A stretch of 64,000 nt of DNA from Actinomycetota bacterium. GTDB taxonomy: Bacteria; Actinomycetota; Actinomycetes; S36-B12; UBA10799. The DNA is taken from positions 372,001 to 436,000 of the forward strand of contig JACJWR010000001.1 in NCBI GenBank assembly GCA_020637055.1, written 5' to 3'. The notes below the pieces were generated by a model. That model ran no database searches. It was not told where the DNA came from and was given only the letters and a program-made list of their open reading frames with translations. Position 1 is the first letter of the stretch. Every line of letters begins with the position of its first letter. A program made the position numbers and the translations under genes. This document shows positions 33,530 to 42,518 of the stretch, one piece after another.

Positions 33530-34678
33530 TCAACCCCACATGCGTTCGAGGCGCTCCTGCTGGCGCAGCGAGACCTCGGCCACCATCGCCAGGATCCCGG
33601 CGTTGCCCGCCGTCGCCGCCACCAACTCGTCCAGCCGTCGGTAGTAGTCCAGATTCGAGGCGAGCAGATCGTCCAGCAGGCGCTCGGCGGCCGCTCGCGA
33701 GGCTTCGGAACCCATGCCGGCCCGAGACTGCAGGAGCATCGCCAGCAGCCGTGCCACCGACTCCCGGTTGTCGGGGCGCATGGTGAGGTGCCGCAGGGTG
33801 AGCTGGCCGTCCTCGTCGGTCACGCTGGGCACGTCGCGGGCGAGGCGGGACACCGGGGCAACTGCCGCATCGCCGTCCACGTCGCGGCCGTAGCGGGGTG
33901 CCCGCCAGCGCACCGCGACCTTGCCGAGTTCGGGTGATTCGACGACCACCGGCACCGAATGCACCAGCTCGGCACGGGAGTCGACGTAGCCGAAGCCCAT
34001 CAGCAGCTGCATGGCGTCGAGGTCGCCGTAGTTCTCGAAGGTGCCGGACTCCGAGGATGATGCGCTGGTCGCCACCGCGGTGCGGCCCGGTACCGGATCC
34101 TGGTTGGCCCCGGTCGGATCGTGGTTGACCAGATGCTTCAGCGGGATCAACTGCCAGCGCGGCCCGGTGTTCTGTTCACCCTCGGGTTGCGCGCCCCCCG
34201 AGCCGCCGCTCGAGTGCCAGCCGATCACCGTCTCCCGGGGGTCGAGCTCGGCCGGAGACGTGCGCATCACCGGGTACCCGGCGTCGGCCAGGTGGTGCCG
34301 CAGCGGCCAGGAATCGACGGCAAACCTGGGTACGGAGGTGCGGACGTGCGACAGTCGCCGGGTGGCGTTGACCAGCGGCAGCCAGTGTTCGAACAGCGTC
34401 CGCTGGGCAACCGTGAACCCGTCGAGACCTCCGACCGGCTCCATCGAGTCCTTCGAATCGGCCCACTGCACGTGCCACATCGGCACCCGGAGTTCGGGCG
34501 GGTAGGAGACCAGCAGCCGACCGCTTTCGCCGATGTGCTCGGCGATCGCGGCCGAGAACTGCCCCGAATGCTCCCGCACCGTGAAGTCGTCCGCGACGAA
34601 GCCGTCGTTGGCGCGCAGGGTGGATTCGATCGCGTGCAGGTGTTCGGCCAGTTCGGGAATCTCGGTCTGCACTCGCAC
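33530..34678 (-). CDS. SET-domain-like (RuBisCO-LSMT type) protein, copy 1
   Basis: This 382-residue protein is weakly similar to SET-type lysine methyltransferases of the LSMT/SETD3 branch. LIPLKHLVNHDPTGANQ corresponds to the 'P..D..NH' block and FENYGDLDAMQLLMGFGYVD to the 'YG....LL..YGF' block. The C-terminal helical region (ERLLDDLLASNLDYYRRLDE) resembles the LSMT substrate-binding domain. The next gene upstream encodes a paralogue. TAGGCT lies 6 nt before the GTG start, so this copy has its own leaderless promoter. Activity is unproven. Confidence 0.5.
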   Translation of the reverse strand: MRVQTEIPELAEHLHAIESTLRANDGFVADDFTVREHSGQFSAAIAEHIGESGRLLVSYPPELRVPMWHVQWADSKDSMEPVGGLDGFTVAQRTLFEHWLPLVNATRRLSHVRTSVPRFAVDSWPLRHHLADAGYPVMRTSPAELDPRETVIGWHSSGGSGGAQPEGEQNTGPRWQLIPLKHLVNHDPTGANQDPVPGRTAVATSASSSESGTFENYGDLDAMQLLMGFGYVDSRAELVHSVPVVVESPELGKVAVRWRAPRYGRDVDGDAAVAPVSRLARDVPSVTDEDGQLTLRHLTMRPDNRESVARLLAMLLQSRAGMGSEASRAAAERLLDDLLASNLDYYRRLDELVAATAGNAGILAMVAEVSLRQQERLERMWG

Positions 34679-34725
34679 GGGGTCAGCCTATGGGTCGCGT
34701 GGCGGGCCATCCTCCCGGTCGTGGG

Positions 34726-35931
34726 TCAGGCGCTCGCCAGCGCGTCGAGCCGAGCTGCGATGTTCCCCAGCAGGTGGAGTTGGTGGGCGCTGACCCCGGC
34801 GAACAACGCACGTTGCCCCGGGTCGGCGCCGAGGTCGGGTTCGGAGTCGACCAGGAACGGCGGCGTGCAGCGCGCCAGCAGGCGCTCGTAGTACGCGGTG
34901 TTGGCCTCGAGCACCGCCGCGAGGAACTCGTCCACCGAGCGCAGGTTGGCCGCCGCCCCGCGATCCGGCTGCACGGACATCAGCGGCATCAGCAGCAGGG
35001 TGCGGAGGTTCTCGAGTCGCTCCGGTTCCAGCACCAGGGCCGAGACCTGCCAGCCATCGTCGGTGCGGTTCAGCGTAGGTGCCGGCAGTCTCCGGCGTTG
35101 CCCCGACACCCCCGGCACGTCGATCGTGCCCAGACCCGCCACGGCCACCCGGCACGCCACCGAGGCGACGAAACGCGTGGCGGTCTCCAGGTAGCCCAAC
35201 CCGAGCGCCACCCCCAGCGAGTCGGCCCGGTTGTAGCGTACGAACACTTGATCGTCGGGTTCGGGATGGTGGATGTCGATGCGCCAGTCCCCGCCGTCGG
35301 TGCGGCGGTAGCGCGATCCGTAGGGGTGATGGTTGAGCATGTCGATCATGGGCATGAAGTAGCCGATCGGCCCTTCCTCCGCCTCTCCCATCTCGGTGCG
35401 CAATCGCGAGTTGACCACCGAGAGCGCAGGAGATGCCTCGCCGGGGAGTCTGCCCTTGGCGTTGTCGGTGCCGAATTCGGGTCGGGCCGCCCGGATCAGG
35501 GCGAACAACTCCGGGTCGTTCTCGAGCGCGTGGGGCGCGTAGGCCTGCCCGATCACACGCACCTTGTCCAGCGTGTTGAACAACTCCACCATCGCGTCCA
35601 GGATCGTCCGCTGGGCCGAGGACAGGTGTTCGGCCTGGGCTCGGTAACGCAGCCGGGTGTCGTGCGGCTCCCAGTCGAGGTCGCTGACCGGGATATGCAA
35701 CCCGTTGGGCACCACAAGCAGCGGCGCGGCGTCGGGGTGGGGTTTGTCGAGCGGCTTGCCGTCGGCGCCTACCAGGTGAGGGTTCAGTGCCCTCGGCAAC
35801 TCCAACCACAGCGAGGCGCCGTCGTGACGGACGATCAACTCGGGATGGACATAGCCACCTTCGGCGGTGACGGTGTCGGCGATGAGCGTCACGAGGCGGT
35901 GGACGTTCGGATCGTCGGAGGCCACTCTCAC
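34726..35931 (-). CDS. SET-domain-like (RuBisCO-LSMT type) protein, copy 2
   Basis: This 401-residue protein shows FMPMIDMLNHHPYGSRYRRT and QVFVRYNRADSLGVALGLGY, the NH and YG blocks of LSMT-type SET proteins. A C-terminal region (FLAAVLEANTAYYERLLARC) is alignable with copy 1. The Tyr/Asn pattern is degenerate relative to eukaryotic enzymes, so catalysis is uncertain. The GTG at 35931 is chosen because it overlaps the TGA of the upstream 199-residue gene (GTGA), implying coupled translation. Confidence 0.5.
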   Translation of the reverse strand: MRVASDDPNVHRLVTLIADTVTAEGGYVHPELIVRHDGASLWLELPRALNPHLVGADGKPLDKPHPDAAPLLVVPNGLHIPVSDLDWEPHDTRLRYRAQAEHLSSAQRTILDAMVELFNTLDKVRVIGQAYAPHALENDPELFALIRAARPEFGTDNAKGRLPGEASPALSVVNSRLRTEMGEAEEGPIGYFMPMIDMLNHHPYGSRYRRTDGGDWRIDIHHPEPDDQVFVRYNRADSLGVALGLGYLETATRFVASVACRVAVAGLGTIDVPGVSGQRRRLPAPTLNRTDDGWQVSALVLEPERLENLRTLLLMPLMSVQPDRGAAANLRSVDEFLAAVLEANTAYYERLLARCTPPFLVDSEPDLGADPGQRALFAGVSAHQLHLLGNIAARLDALASA

Positions 35932-36527
35932 GTCTCGGACCACTCTGCGTCGCGGCAGGCCACCTGGTTCGCGCACTCCGGAGGCAGCCAGTCGGTGGTG
36001 ACCTGCAGCAGGGTGGGCGAGCGCTGGTCGAAGGGCATCGCCGTCAGCGTCGCGCCGAGTTCGGGTTGCAGGAAGGGGAAGCGGACATCGATGCCGAGTT
36101 CTGCGGCCCGGCGTCGCAGTGCCGCGACGAAGCCGGCCGGATCAGGCTGGTCGGGCGTTGTGATCGGCGGCAGTTCACCGCACAGGAAAACCGGCAACCC
36201 CAACTCGGCGGCCATCCGCAGAAGTTCGCCGTGCACCCCAAGAGGTGAACGGTCGCCATCACTCGGCGGTCCGAGGCTGAAATGGCTGCGCATCTGGCGC
36301 GCCTCCCAGCCGGGACGCAACGGGCTGCCCCGACCGGCCGGAGCGGAGATGAAGGCATGGATCGATTCCCCGGAATCCGGACGTAGCCCGTCCACCAGCA
36401 TCTGCAGCAGAGCCGGGCCCATGCGATCCCCGGATTCGATCGCACACGGTTCGGTGGCCGGCAGTACCTCGGCCACGCAGGTCATCAGGCAGTCGCGCAG
36501 TGAGTAGACCTGTCCGCCGTCCACCAT
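35928..36527 (-). CDS. Hypothetical protein, 199 residues, operonic with SET-like protein
   Basis: I do not recognise this protein. It has no signal peptide or membrane helix, contains Cys residues near 13, 17 and 28, and ends with TTDWLPPECANQVACRDAEW. A central PVFLCGELPPITTPDQPD segment is notable. TAGGAT lies 6 nt before the ATG, making it the first, leaderless gene of a two-gene unit with the SET-like copy 2. A shared role in protein modification is only inference. Confidence 0.6.
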   Translation of the reverse strand: MVDGGQVYSLRDCLMTCVAEVLPATEPCAIESGDRMGPALLQMLVDGLRPDSGESIHAFISAPAGRGSPLRPGWEARQMRSHFSLGPPSDGDRSPLGVHGELLRMAAELGLPVFLCGELPPITTPDQPDPAGFVAALRRRAAELGIDVRFPFLQPELGATLTAMPFDQRSPTLLQVTTDWLPPECANQVACRDAEWSET

Positions 36528-36557
36528 GGGCCGATCCTAGGGTCTTCGCCGCAGCGG

Positions 36558-38399
36558 TCAGCCGGTCGGTCGGCCGGACTCGATCGCCACCAGCACCTCG
36601 TCGAGGGTCCACTCGTCGAGCGGCCGGCTGAGCACCTGAATCGGTGCGGCGTTGGCCAACTTCGCAAGCAAGCTGAAGTACCTGTCCTGACCCAGCACAA
36701 GTGGTGCGATGCCGTCGCGTCGCGTGTGCGCCATCAGGCTCGCTAGCCGGGCGCTGCCGCGCTGCTCGGTCAACTGCACCTCGGTCGCGGGTCGACCCGG
36801 CGCCAACACCACGATCCGGTCGATCCGGTGGGGCTGCTCGGGCGGATCCTCGGCGCGGAATCCGACCTTGGCACGGCCGCCGGCCAGCACACGCATCGCA
36901 TCGAAGTCGAGGCCGACCGCTTCGGCTGCGTCGGGCAGCAAGTGCACATTGCGGGAGTAGGGCGTGGTCCAAGCCTCATTGCCGCGGAACTCGATGAGGG
37001 TGACGTCGTCGACCAGCAGCCGGTGGCCCCGCTTGCGCAAGGCCATCGAGGTCGTGGACTTCCCGGCGCCCCGGTTGCCCGCGATGGCCACCACCTCGCC
37101 GTCGATCTCGACGGTGGCGGCATGGAGGCTGAGGTCGCCGCGCTGCAGCATGGCCAACGTCACGGCCCATCCCTGGACCATCCAGGAGGGGTCATCATCC
37201 GGGCGGTCGGGGTCGGGCTGCCACTCCACGACCGCCTCCTTCCCGGCCCGGACCAGCACAGCCGAGCCGGCGGCGAAACGCACCAACGCCTCGTCCGGGG
37301 TCACCTGGATCCACGGCCGTGGACGGGTGGCTCCGGGGAGTTCCTCCGGCACGGGTCCGACCGTCACCTCGATCCCCATACGTTCCGGCAATCGCCACCA
37401 CTCGGCGGCTTCCTGCCGCCGGCGGGACTCGCGAACCTCGAACAGGGCCGCCCGTTCCACCGGGTCGGTGGTCAGTCCGTAGCCGAGTTCGTCCATCCGC
37501 TCGGCGTGGTCGGCTTCGAGGGCGGCCACCTGGGTGGCGGTCAACTCCTCGCGCCAACCGCCACTGGTACCGCGCCGGAAGAACGACGCGGTCTTCCTTG
37601 AGGTCTCCCGGAAGCCGACGTTGCGCTCGGATTGTTGGAGCCGGTCGAATCGGGCTTGTTCGACGGCGGCTGCGAGTTCGGTTTCGGTGCATTCCAGGCC
37701 GATCGCGTCGAAGACCGGTGCCAGTGTGCTCACGGCGTCGGACTTGAGATCTTCGTAGCGCACTAGGTGCACCGGGAACGGAACCGAGTCGGCGAGCCAG
37801 GAATCGGCGTGGCTCGACCACGAACCCCACGGCTGAACCGTAGACGAATTGGCCGGGGAGGCTTTGCCCTCGGGCAGGTCACGGCCTAGCGCATCAACCG
37901 ATCCGTCGATGTCGAGGCCGAAGAAGGGGGCGTAGGAGCACGCCACATCCCGCGGGTCGCGCACCACCAAGATGGCTGCCCGGGTGGCGCTGATGGGGAA
38001 CGGTTCGCGGCCCGCGGCACCCTCGCGGTAAACCTCGTGGGTCTTGCGCAGGATCGGGCGAGAGGAGGTCTCGTCATCGTCCTGCTCGCCCCATCGACGC
38101 ACCAGCATGTTGCGGACCAGGTCGACCTCGTCTCGGTCGAGCCAGCGCGGATCGATCCCGAACGCGGGCAGCAGGCCGCCGACATACATGGGTTGAGCCC
38201 CGGATCCCAATTGGTTCACCGCGAACAGGTGTCGGTGGGTGCCGAGCGCGGTGACGATGGCCCGCATCCAGGTGTTGCCGGATTTCGGGTAGGAGGCCAA
38301 CCACACGGTTCGGCCCGGTCCAGCGGGACGTGTGCCGGCGGCCTGGGCTCGGGGCGGCGGCTGCGGGCTCCCGCTGGGCGAGCTGGCTGGAGTGCTCAC
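36558..38399 (-). CDS. Sulfotransferase-HPr-kinase-like fusion protein
   Basis: This 613-residue protein combines two domains. Residues about 25-320 are a PAPS-dependent sulfotransferase with WLASYPKSGNTWMRAI (5'-phosphosulfate loop) and HLVRYEDLKSDAVST (3'-phosphate loop). Residues about 390-613 are an HprK-like kinase with SLHAATVEIDG, Walker A AIAGNRGAGKSTTSMAL and RLLVDDVTLIEFRG. HprK-like proteins phosphorylate protein Ser or, in some RiPP clusters, peptides. The GTG at 38399 overlaps the TGA of the upstream pseudo-HprK gene. Fusion of a sulfotransferase with a kinase suggests double tailoring of one substrate; the substrate is unknown. Confidence 0.78.
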   Translation of the reverse strand: MSTPASSPSGSPQPPPRAQAAGTRPAGPGRTVWLASYPKSGNTWMRAIVTALGTHRHLFAVNQLGSGAQPMYVGGLLPAFGIDPRWLDRDEVDLVRNMLVRRWGEQDDDETSSRPILRKTHEVYREGAAGREPFPISATRAAILVVRDPRDVACSYAPFFGLDIDGSVDALGRDLPEGKASPANSSTVQPWGSWSSHADSWLADSVPFPVHLVRYEDLKSDAVSTLAPVFDAIGLECTETELAAAVEQARFDRLQQSERNVGFRETSRKTASFFRRGTSGGWREELTATQVAALEADHAERMDELGYGLTTDPVERAALFEVRESRRRQEAAEWWRLPERMGIEVTVGPVPEELPGATRPRPWIQVTPDEALVRFAAGSAVLVRAGKEAVVEWQPDPDRPDDDPSWMVQGWAVTLAMLQRGDLSLHAATVEIDGEVVAIAGNRGAGKSTTSMALRKRGHRLLVDDVTLIEFRGNEAWTTPYSRNVHLLPDAAEAVGLDFDAMRVLAGGRAKVGFRAEDPPEQPHRIDRIVVLAPGRPATEVQLTEQRGSARLASLMAHTRRDGIAPLVLGQDRYFSLLAKLANAAPIQVLSRPLDEWTLDEVLVAIESGRPTG

Positions 38400-39250
38400 C
38401 GTTCGGCCGCCGCTGAACTGTCCGCAGGGGTTGGCGCGACGTCTGGTTGGGCGATCCAGCCGAGTAGCGCGTCTACATCCTCGTGGATGGTGTCCGAGTT
38501 GATGCGAAGGTTGCTGTAGGGCAGGTTCGCCAGACGCAGGTGATCGGCCATCGCCGAGCCGGCGTCCGAGTTGTCGCCGGAAGTTTCTCGGAGCGCCCCG
38601 GCGAACATCAGCCCGGCGGCTGCTTCGAATTTCTGGCGTCCGGCCAAGGCGGTCAGCGGAGTTTCGTGCGGGCGGCGCATACCGACGTTGGCGACGCCTT
38701 CCACACGGCGTGGCTGCTCGCAGCGCGGCACGTCGAGTTCGAGGGCATCGGTATCCGCGCGCACCTTTCGGCCCTGCAGCCCGAGTTTCTTGGCCCGGCG
38801 CGACGCCATCAGCACGGGCGCAGCGCGTGGGTAGGCGGTCAAGCGTCCCTGCTCCCACTGCACCGGGGTGAACCGGTCGGCGATGACCTTCGCGCCACGC
38901 TCGACGAGTTCGGCGATCACGATCACCACGTCGTGGGGGTCGCCGGTCAGGATCAGCGCGCCGGACTCCGCACCGTCGTCACTCGATTCGTGGGCGGTTG
39001 GCTCGGGTAGTTGGACGGCCGCACCCGACGCCAGTGAGAATCCACGCCGGACCAGTGACAGGCCCTCGGCCCAGCCGAATCGCAGCGCCCGCTCCCGCAT
39101 CGTGGAGTCTTCCTCGGGATCGCTTTCGGGCATGATCTCCACCGAACCGTCCTGCGCGACGGTGATGCTGCCCAACCCGGGGAACGTGCCCAACCACGGT
39201 TCGACCTCGCGGTCCAGGGTCGGGTCGGACGGTGTGGGCACGTCGCTCAT
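38396..39250 (-). CDS. HprK-like protein without Walker A motif
   Basis: This 284-residue protein shows SLASGAAVQLPEPT, then SGALILTGDPHDVVIVIAEL and RGAKVIADRFTPVQW, aligning with the HprK block 'G..L.GDSG.GKSTLA..L..RG..L.ADD'. Here the Gly-Lys-Ser/Thr of the P-loop is replaced, so it is probably not a kinase and may be a binding or regulatory partner of the fusion protein encoded next (GTGA overlap). The start is ATG at 39250. A TACCAT overlaps that ATG and is 7 nt before a GTG at 39241, which could be the true leaderless start. Confidence 0.55.
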   Translation of the reverse strand: MSDVPTPSDPTLDREVEPWLGTFPGLGSITVAQDGSVEIMPESDPEEDSTMRERALRFGWAEGLSLVRRGFSLASGAAVQLPEPTAHESSDDGAESGALILTGDPHDVVIVIAELVERGAKVIADRFTPVQWEQGRLTAYPRAAPVLMASRRAKKLGLQGRKVRADTDALELDVPRCEQPRRVEGVANVGMRRPHETPLTALAGRQKFEAAAGLMFAGALRETSGDNSDAGSAMADHLRLANLPYSNLRINSDTIHEDVDALLGWIAQPDVAPTPADSSAAAER

Positions 39251-39360
39251 GGTAGGCGAGCGGGGCTCGACCGGTGCTGTCGAGTAGGTGGCGCGGGGAG
39301 TCTCGACACCGGCAATACTTGGCGGCACGGATCGCGTAGGAGAAGAGGGGGTGTCCGCTG

Positions 39361-40641
39361 GTGTCAGGGCCGCAGAGCCGACGTCCCGTGCGCCGCGCCC
39401 GCCTTGTGGGTCCTCGGATGGCCCGGTACGCGCGTCGGTGGACCATGGCCAACGCGCCGGGTGTGATCGATGCCCGACTGGTGCTGCCGCGTGCGACTCC
39501 GGCGTTCACGATCCACCGTCGGGTATGGCTCGGGGGCGGCTCCTGGTCGACTGCCGTGCCGCTGCTGCCGCAACACGCCTGGCGTTTGCTGCGCTGGCGG
39601 GCAGGCGGGTGGCGGCGGGGTGTGGCTTCAATCCGGCGCGAACGACTCGCGCAGGTCGCCGATTCAATGGGGATCGACCCAGGCCTGGTCGAGGCGCGGC
39701 TGGCCTCCCTGGCTCGTCGGCACGGGATACCGCCGGGCGAGGCGCTTCACTTCGGTCTCGTGGCGGCCGATGGCCTCACCCGGTGGCCGGAGTACGTCTA
39801 CCGCAACGAGGAGCGCTGGAACGCCGCGGCCGGCGGCGCTCGAGGTGCCCGTCAGGTGCTCGCACTGGGGGACAAGGTCGCGACCGCCGAGCGGTTGGCC
39901 GCTGCCGGCGTGCCGACGGTCCCCTCGCTGCTCGTGCCGCCGCTGCCACCGGGCGCCGACTGGCGGCGAAAGGCTCTCGACTGGCTGGACCGCTGGCCGC
40001 AGGTGCACGTCAAACGTCGGCACGGCTCGCGGGGTGTCGGGGCCTTCGAGTTGTCCGAGGATCGTCGGCTGGTGCTTCGGCAGTTCCAGCACGACGAGGC
40101 GGAGGCCGATCCAGTGGCCTGGATGGCAGCCAACGCCACGGGCCACGAGCTACTCGTGCAACCCCGGCTGGAGAGCCACGCAGCGCTCGTCGACGTCGCC
40201 GATCCATCCGACGTTGTGACCATTCGCGCCGTCACGCGTGACCTCGGCGGCGGACCCGAGTTGTTCTGCTCCTGGATCGAGGTGCCGCTGCCGATTGCCG
40301 AGGGTCGGCAGTTCTACGTCTTGTCGCGGATCGATGGTGACGGCGTGATTCGCGAGTTGGCGGTTGCGCAGTGGTGGCGGAAGGAATTGCTCGACGAGAC
40401 CCGGGAGTCTGGACGCCAGTCTGCAGCGGTCGCCGCTTCCCTGCGGGGTCGGACGGTGCCCGGCTACGCCGAACTCGTGCGCCACGCGCTGCTGGCCCAC
40501 CGCCAGTTCCCGGGGCTGTTCGCCGCGGCATGGGACGTCGCCGTGACGTCGGAGGGGAACCTCTTCCTGGAGGGCAATGGCGGGTTCGGCGTCGACACTC
40601 CGCAGGTGATTTCCGGCGGACTGCTGCGGGGAATCTCTTGA
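39361..40641 (+). CDS. ATP-grasp protein (sugar-transfer-associated ATP-grasp-like)
   Basis: This 426-residue protein resembles the ATPgrasp_ST family: ALGDKVATAERLAAAGVPTV (about residues 162-182), WPQVHVKRRHGSRGVGAFEL, an RAVTRDLGGG segment, and FPGLFAAAWDVAVTSEGNLF followed by LEGNGGFGVD near the C-terminus. ATP-grasp enzymes ligate carboxylates to amines or other nucleophiles. It is divergent from the HprK-like gene across 110 bp. Ligase activity on a glycan or peptide is possible, and the context favours modification of the same substrate. Start choice between GTG 39361 and later ATGs is uncertain. Confidence 0.6.
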   Translation: MSGPQSRRPVRRARLVGPRMARYARRWTMANAPGVIDARLVLPRATPAFTIHRRVWLGGGSWSTAVPLLPQHAWRLLRWRAGGWRRGVASIRRERLAQVADSMGIDPGLVEARLASLARRHGIPPGEALHFGLVAADGLTRWPEYVYRNEERWNAAAGGARGARQVLALGDKVATAERLAAAGVPTVPSLLVPPLPPGADWRRKALDWLDRWPQVHVKRRHGSRGVGAFELSEDRRLVLRQFQHDEAEADPVAWMAANATGHELLVQPRLESHAALVDVADPSDVVTIRAVTRDLGGGPELFCSWIEVPLPIAEGRQFYVLSRIDGDGVIRELAVAQWWRKELLDETRESGRQSAAVAASLRGRTVPGYAELVRHALLAHRQFPGLFAAAWDVAVTSEGNLFLEGNGGFGVDTPQVISGGLLRGIS

Positions 40642-40666
40642 CTTGATCGTACATGTGTTCTAAGAT
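40638..40666 (+). promoter_or_regulatory. Promoter of the 13E12 HNH gene with a LexA (SOS) box
   Basis: TTGACT (40638-40643) and TAAGAT (40661-40666) are separated by exactly 17 bp, and the ATG starts 6 nt later. TCGTACATGTGTTCTA (40647-40662) matches the mycobacterial SOS consensus TCGAACNNNNGTTCGA at 10 of 12 fixed positions and overlaps the -10, so LexA would block it. The -35 overlaps the stop codon of the ATP-grasp gene. Confidence 0.72.
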
Positions 40667-40672
40667 GGGCGT

Positions 40673-42511
40673 ATGCGCATTGCGGGGGCGGGCGGGGTGT
40701 CCGTGGCGGGTTCAGGCGGCTGGGGTGCTTCCCACGTCGCCGTGGCTGCGCGTTCCGCTGCCTGGGTGCGTGCCGTTGCCGTCGAGGAGGCGGTGACCGA
40801 GGCGGAGGTCGGCCCGGTGTGGCTCGACGATCTGCTGGAGCCGACGATCGAGCAGTTGCTCGAGGCCTCTGAATTGATGCGGTTTGAGTCGGTCAGCGGG
40901 GACGGCGATTCCGCCGATGTTGATCGATTTGTCGAGGTCGATCTGAGCTCCGCGGCGGATCCCACTGACCCACCCAGTCCGGCGCCGGTCACCTCGGCTG
41001 CCTGGGTGCGGCAGGAGTGGTGGAACGCGCCGGTGCGTGCTGCTGTGCGCCGATTGATGGTGCTCGACCCGGGTCCTGGGTTGCTCACCGCGCTGAACGA
41101 CGTCGGTCACCAGAAGGTGTGTCCAGCCGACCACCGCGACCCGGACCCGCGGGTGGAATCGGCTGATCCGATGCCGGCGCCCGGGTCGTCGCCGGGGTGG
41201 CCGTGTGCCTGCCAACTCGTTGTCGCCGCGGCGTGGCAGGCGATGACGGGCTGGATCGAGGTGGAGGCTGCTGCAGCCGTGGTCGATGCCGGTGGCGCCG
41301 AACCCGTGGTGGTCACTCCACGGGGGATGGCAGCGGCGCGGGTCACGGATCCCGCTCGGGCGGAATTGGCGGCGGTGCTGCGCTTGTCGGTGTCCGCGGC
41401 GGCCTCACGGCTGCACGCCGCGCGGGAGTTGTACGCCCACCCGGCATTGGTTGCGTTGGCCGCCGATGCCACGTTGCTCCCGGCGGCGTGGCGGGCGGTG
41501 CTCGGCGAGACTTCAAACCTCGACGATGAACCTCGTCGACTGGTAATCGGAGATGTCGTCGCGAAGGTCGAAGCGCGACGTCGGGCCGGGCGTCGTCCCT
41601 GGACGCCAGGCGAGATCCGCCGGGCGACCAAGTTGGCTGTCCTGCGGTTGGCACCGGAGGTGGTTGCGGATGCGCGGGACTCGGCGCGGTCGCGGCGCCG
41701 GGTGGGTGTCTCGCCGGATAGCGACGGAATGGCATGGTTGAACGCCTACCTGCCCGATGTCGACGCAGCCCGCATCTTCCACCGACTCACGGCCGCGGCT
41801 GCGGCGCACAAGGCCGACCACCCAGACGACCCGCGCTGCGCCGACGAGCGCCGCGCCGACCTCCTCATCGCAGCCCTGCTCGGGCAAACCACGCCCGGCG
41901 CCCCCGCCGTCGCGTCCGATGACCCCTCGCCTTCCGGCACCGGTCCCGACGCATCCCCTGACCCTTTCGACACCGACCCCGACCCTTCCCCACCTCCCAC
42001 CGGCACCGGTCCGGTTCCCCTGCCTGCCCGGCCGGAAATCGCCGTGGTCATCGACGCGGCCACCCTGCTGGGCCTGACCGAGGTGCCCGCTCGGGTGCCC
42101 GGTGTCGGGGCGGTGCCGGCGGAGGTCGCCCGCCAGCTCGCGGCGGATGGTCGCTGGCGGCTGTGGGTCACCGACTCGGGCAGTGGCGTGGTGACGTCGG
42201 TCGGTTCGCGCACCTATGTACCGAGTGCTGCGTTGGCACGGCTGATCAGGGCCCGCGAACCGCACTGCCGCATGCCCGGCTGTTCCCGCCAGGCGGTCAA
42301 CTGTGATCTCGACCACACCGAGCCCTACCCCCACGGCCCTACGGCCGCCTCGAATCTCGGGCCCCTCTGCCGGACCCATCACAACCTCAAGACCCACCAC
42401 GGCTATCGGCTCGTCAACCGTTCCGCCACCGAGCATCCGGCGTGGACCTGGGCGTTCCCTTCCGGTCTCACCCACACCGACGAAGCCGACCCACCGTTGC
42501 CAGGGCCGTAG
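40673..42511 (+). CDS. DUF222/13E12-repeat family protein with C-terminal HNH nuclease domain
   Basis: This 612-residue protein has a DUF222 region (about residues 170-400) and an HNH endonuclease motif (CRMPGCSRQAVNCDLDHTEP, then LGPLCRTHHNLKTHHGYRL) near residues 524-580. An acidic Ser/Asp/Pro-rich spacer at about 420-450 separates the parts. In mycobacteria this family is multicopy and several members carry LexA boxes. The SOS box here fits DNA-damage induction. The role is unknown; it may be mobile or a DNA-damage nuclease. It converges on the AsnB-like gene with 7 bp between. Confidence 0.85.
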   Translation: MRIAGAGGVSVAGSGGWGASHVAVAARSAAWVRAVAVEEAVTEAEVGPVWLDDLLEPTIEQLLEASELMRFESVSGDGDSADVDRFVEVDLSSAADPTDPPSPAPVTSAAWVRQEWWNAPVRAAVRRLMVLDPGPGLLTALNDVGHQKVCPADHRDPDPRVESADPMPAPGSSPGWPCACQLVVAAAWQAMTGWIEVEAAAAVVDAGGAEPVVVTPRGMAAARVTDPARAELAAVLRLSVSAAASRLHAARELYAHPALVALAADATLLPAAWRAVLGETSNLDDEPRRLVIGDVVAKVEARRRAGRRPWTPGEIRRATKLAVLRLAPEVVADARDSARSRRRVGVSPDSDGMAWLNAYLPDVDAARIFHRLTAAAAAHKADHPDDPRCADERRADLLIAALLGQTTPGAPAVASDDPSPSGTGPDASPDPFDTDPDPSPPPTGTGPVPLPARPEIAVVIDAATLLGLTEVPARVPGVGAVPAEVARQLAADGRWRLWVTDSGSGVVTSVGSRTYVPSAALARLIRAREPHCRMPGCSRQAVNCDLDHTEPYPHGPTAASNLGPLCRTHHNLKTHHGYRLVNRSATEHPAWTWAFPSGLTHTDEADPPLPGP

Positions 42512-42518
42512 CTGTGCC

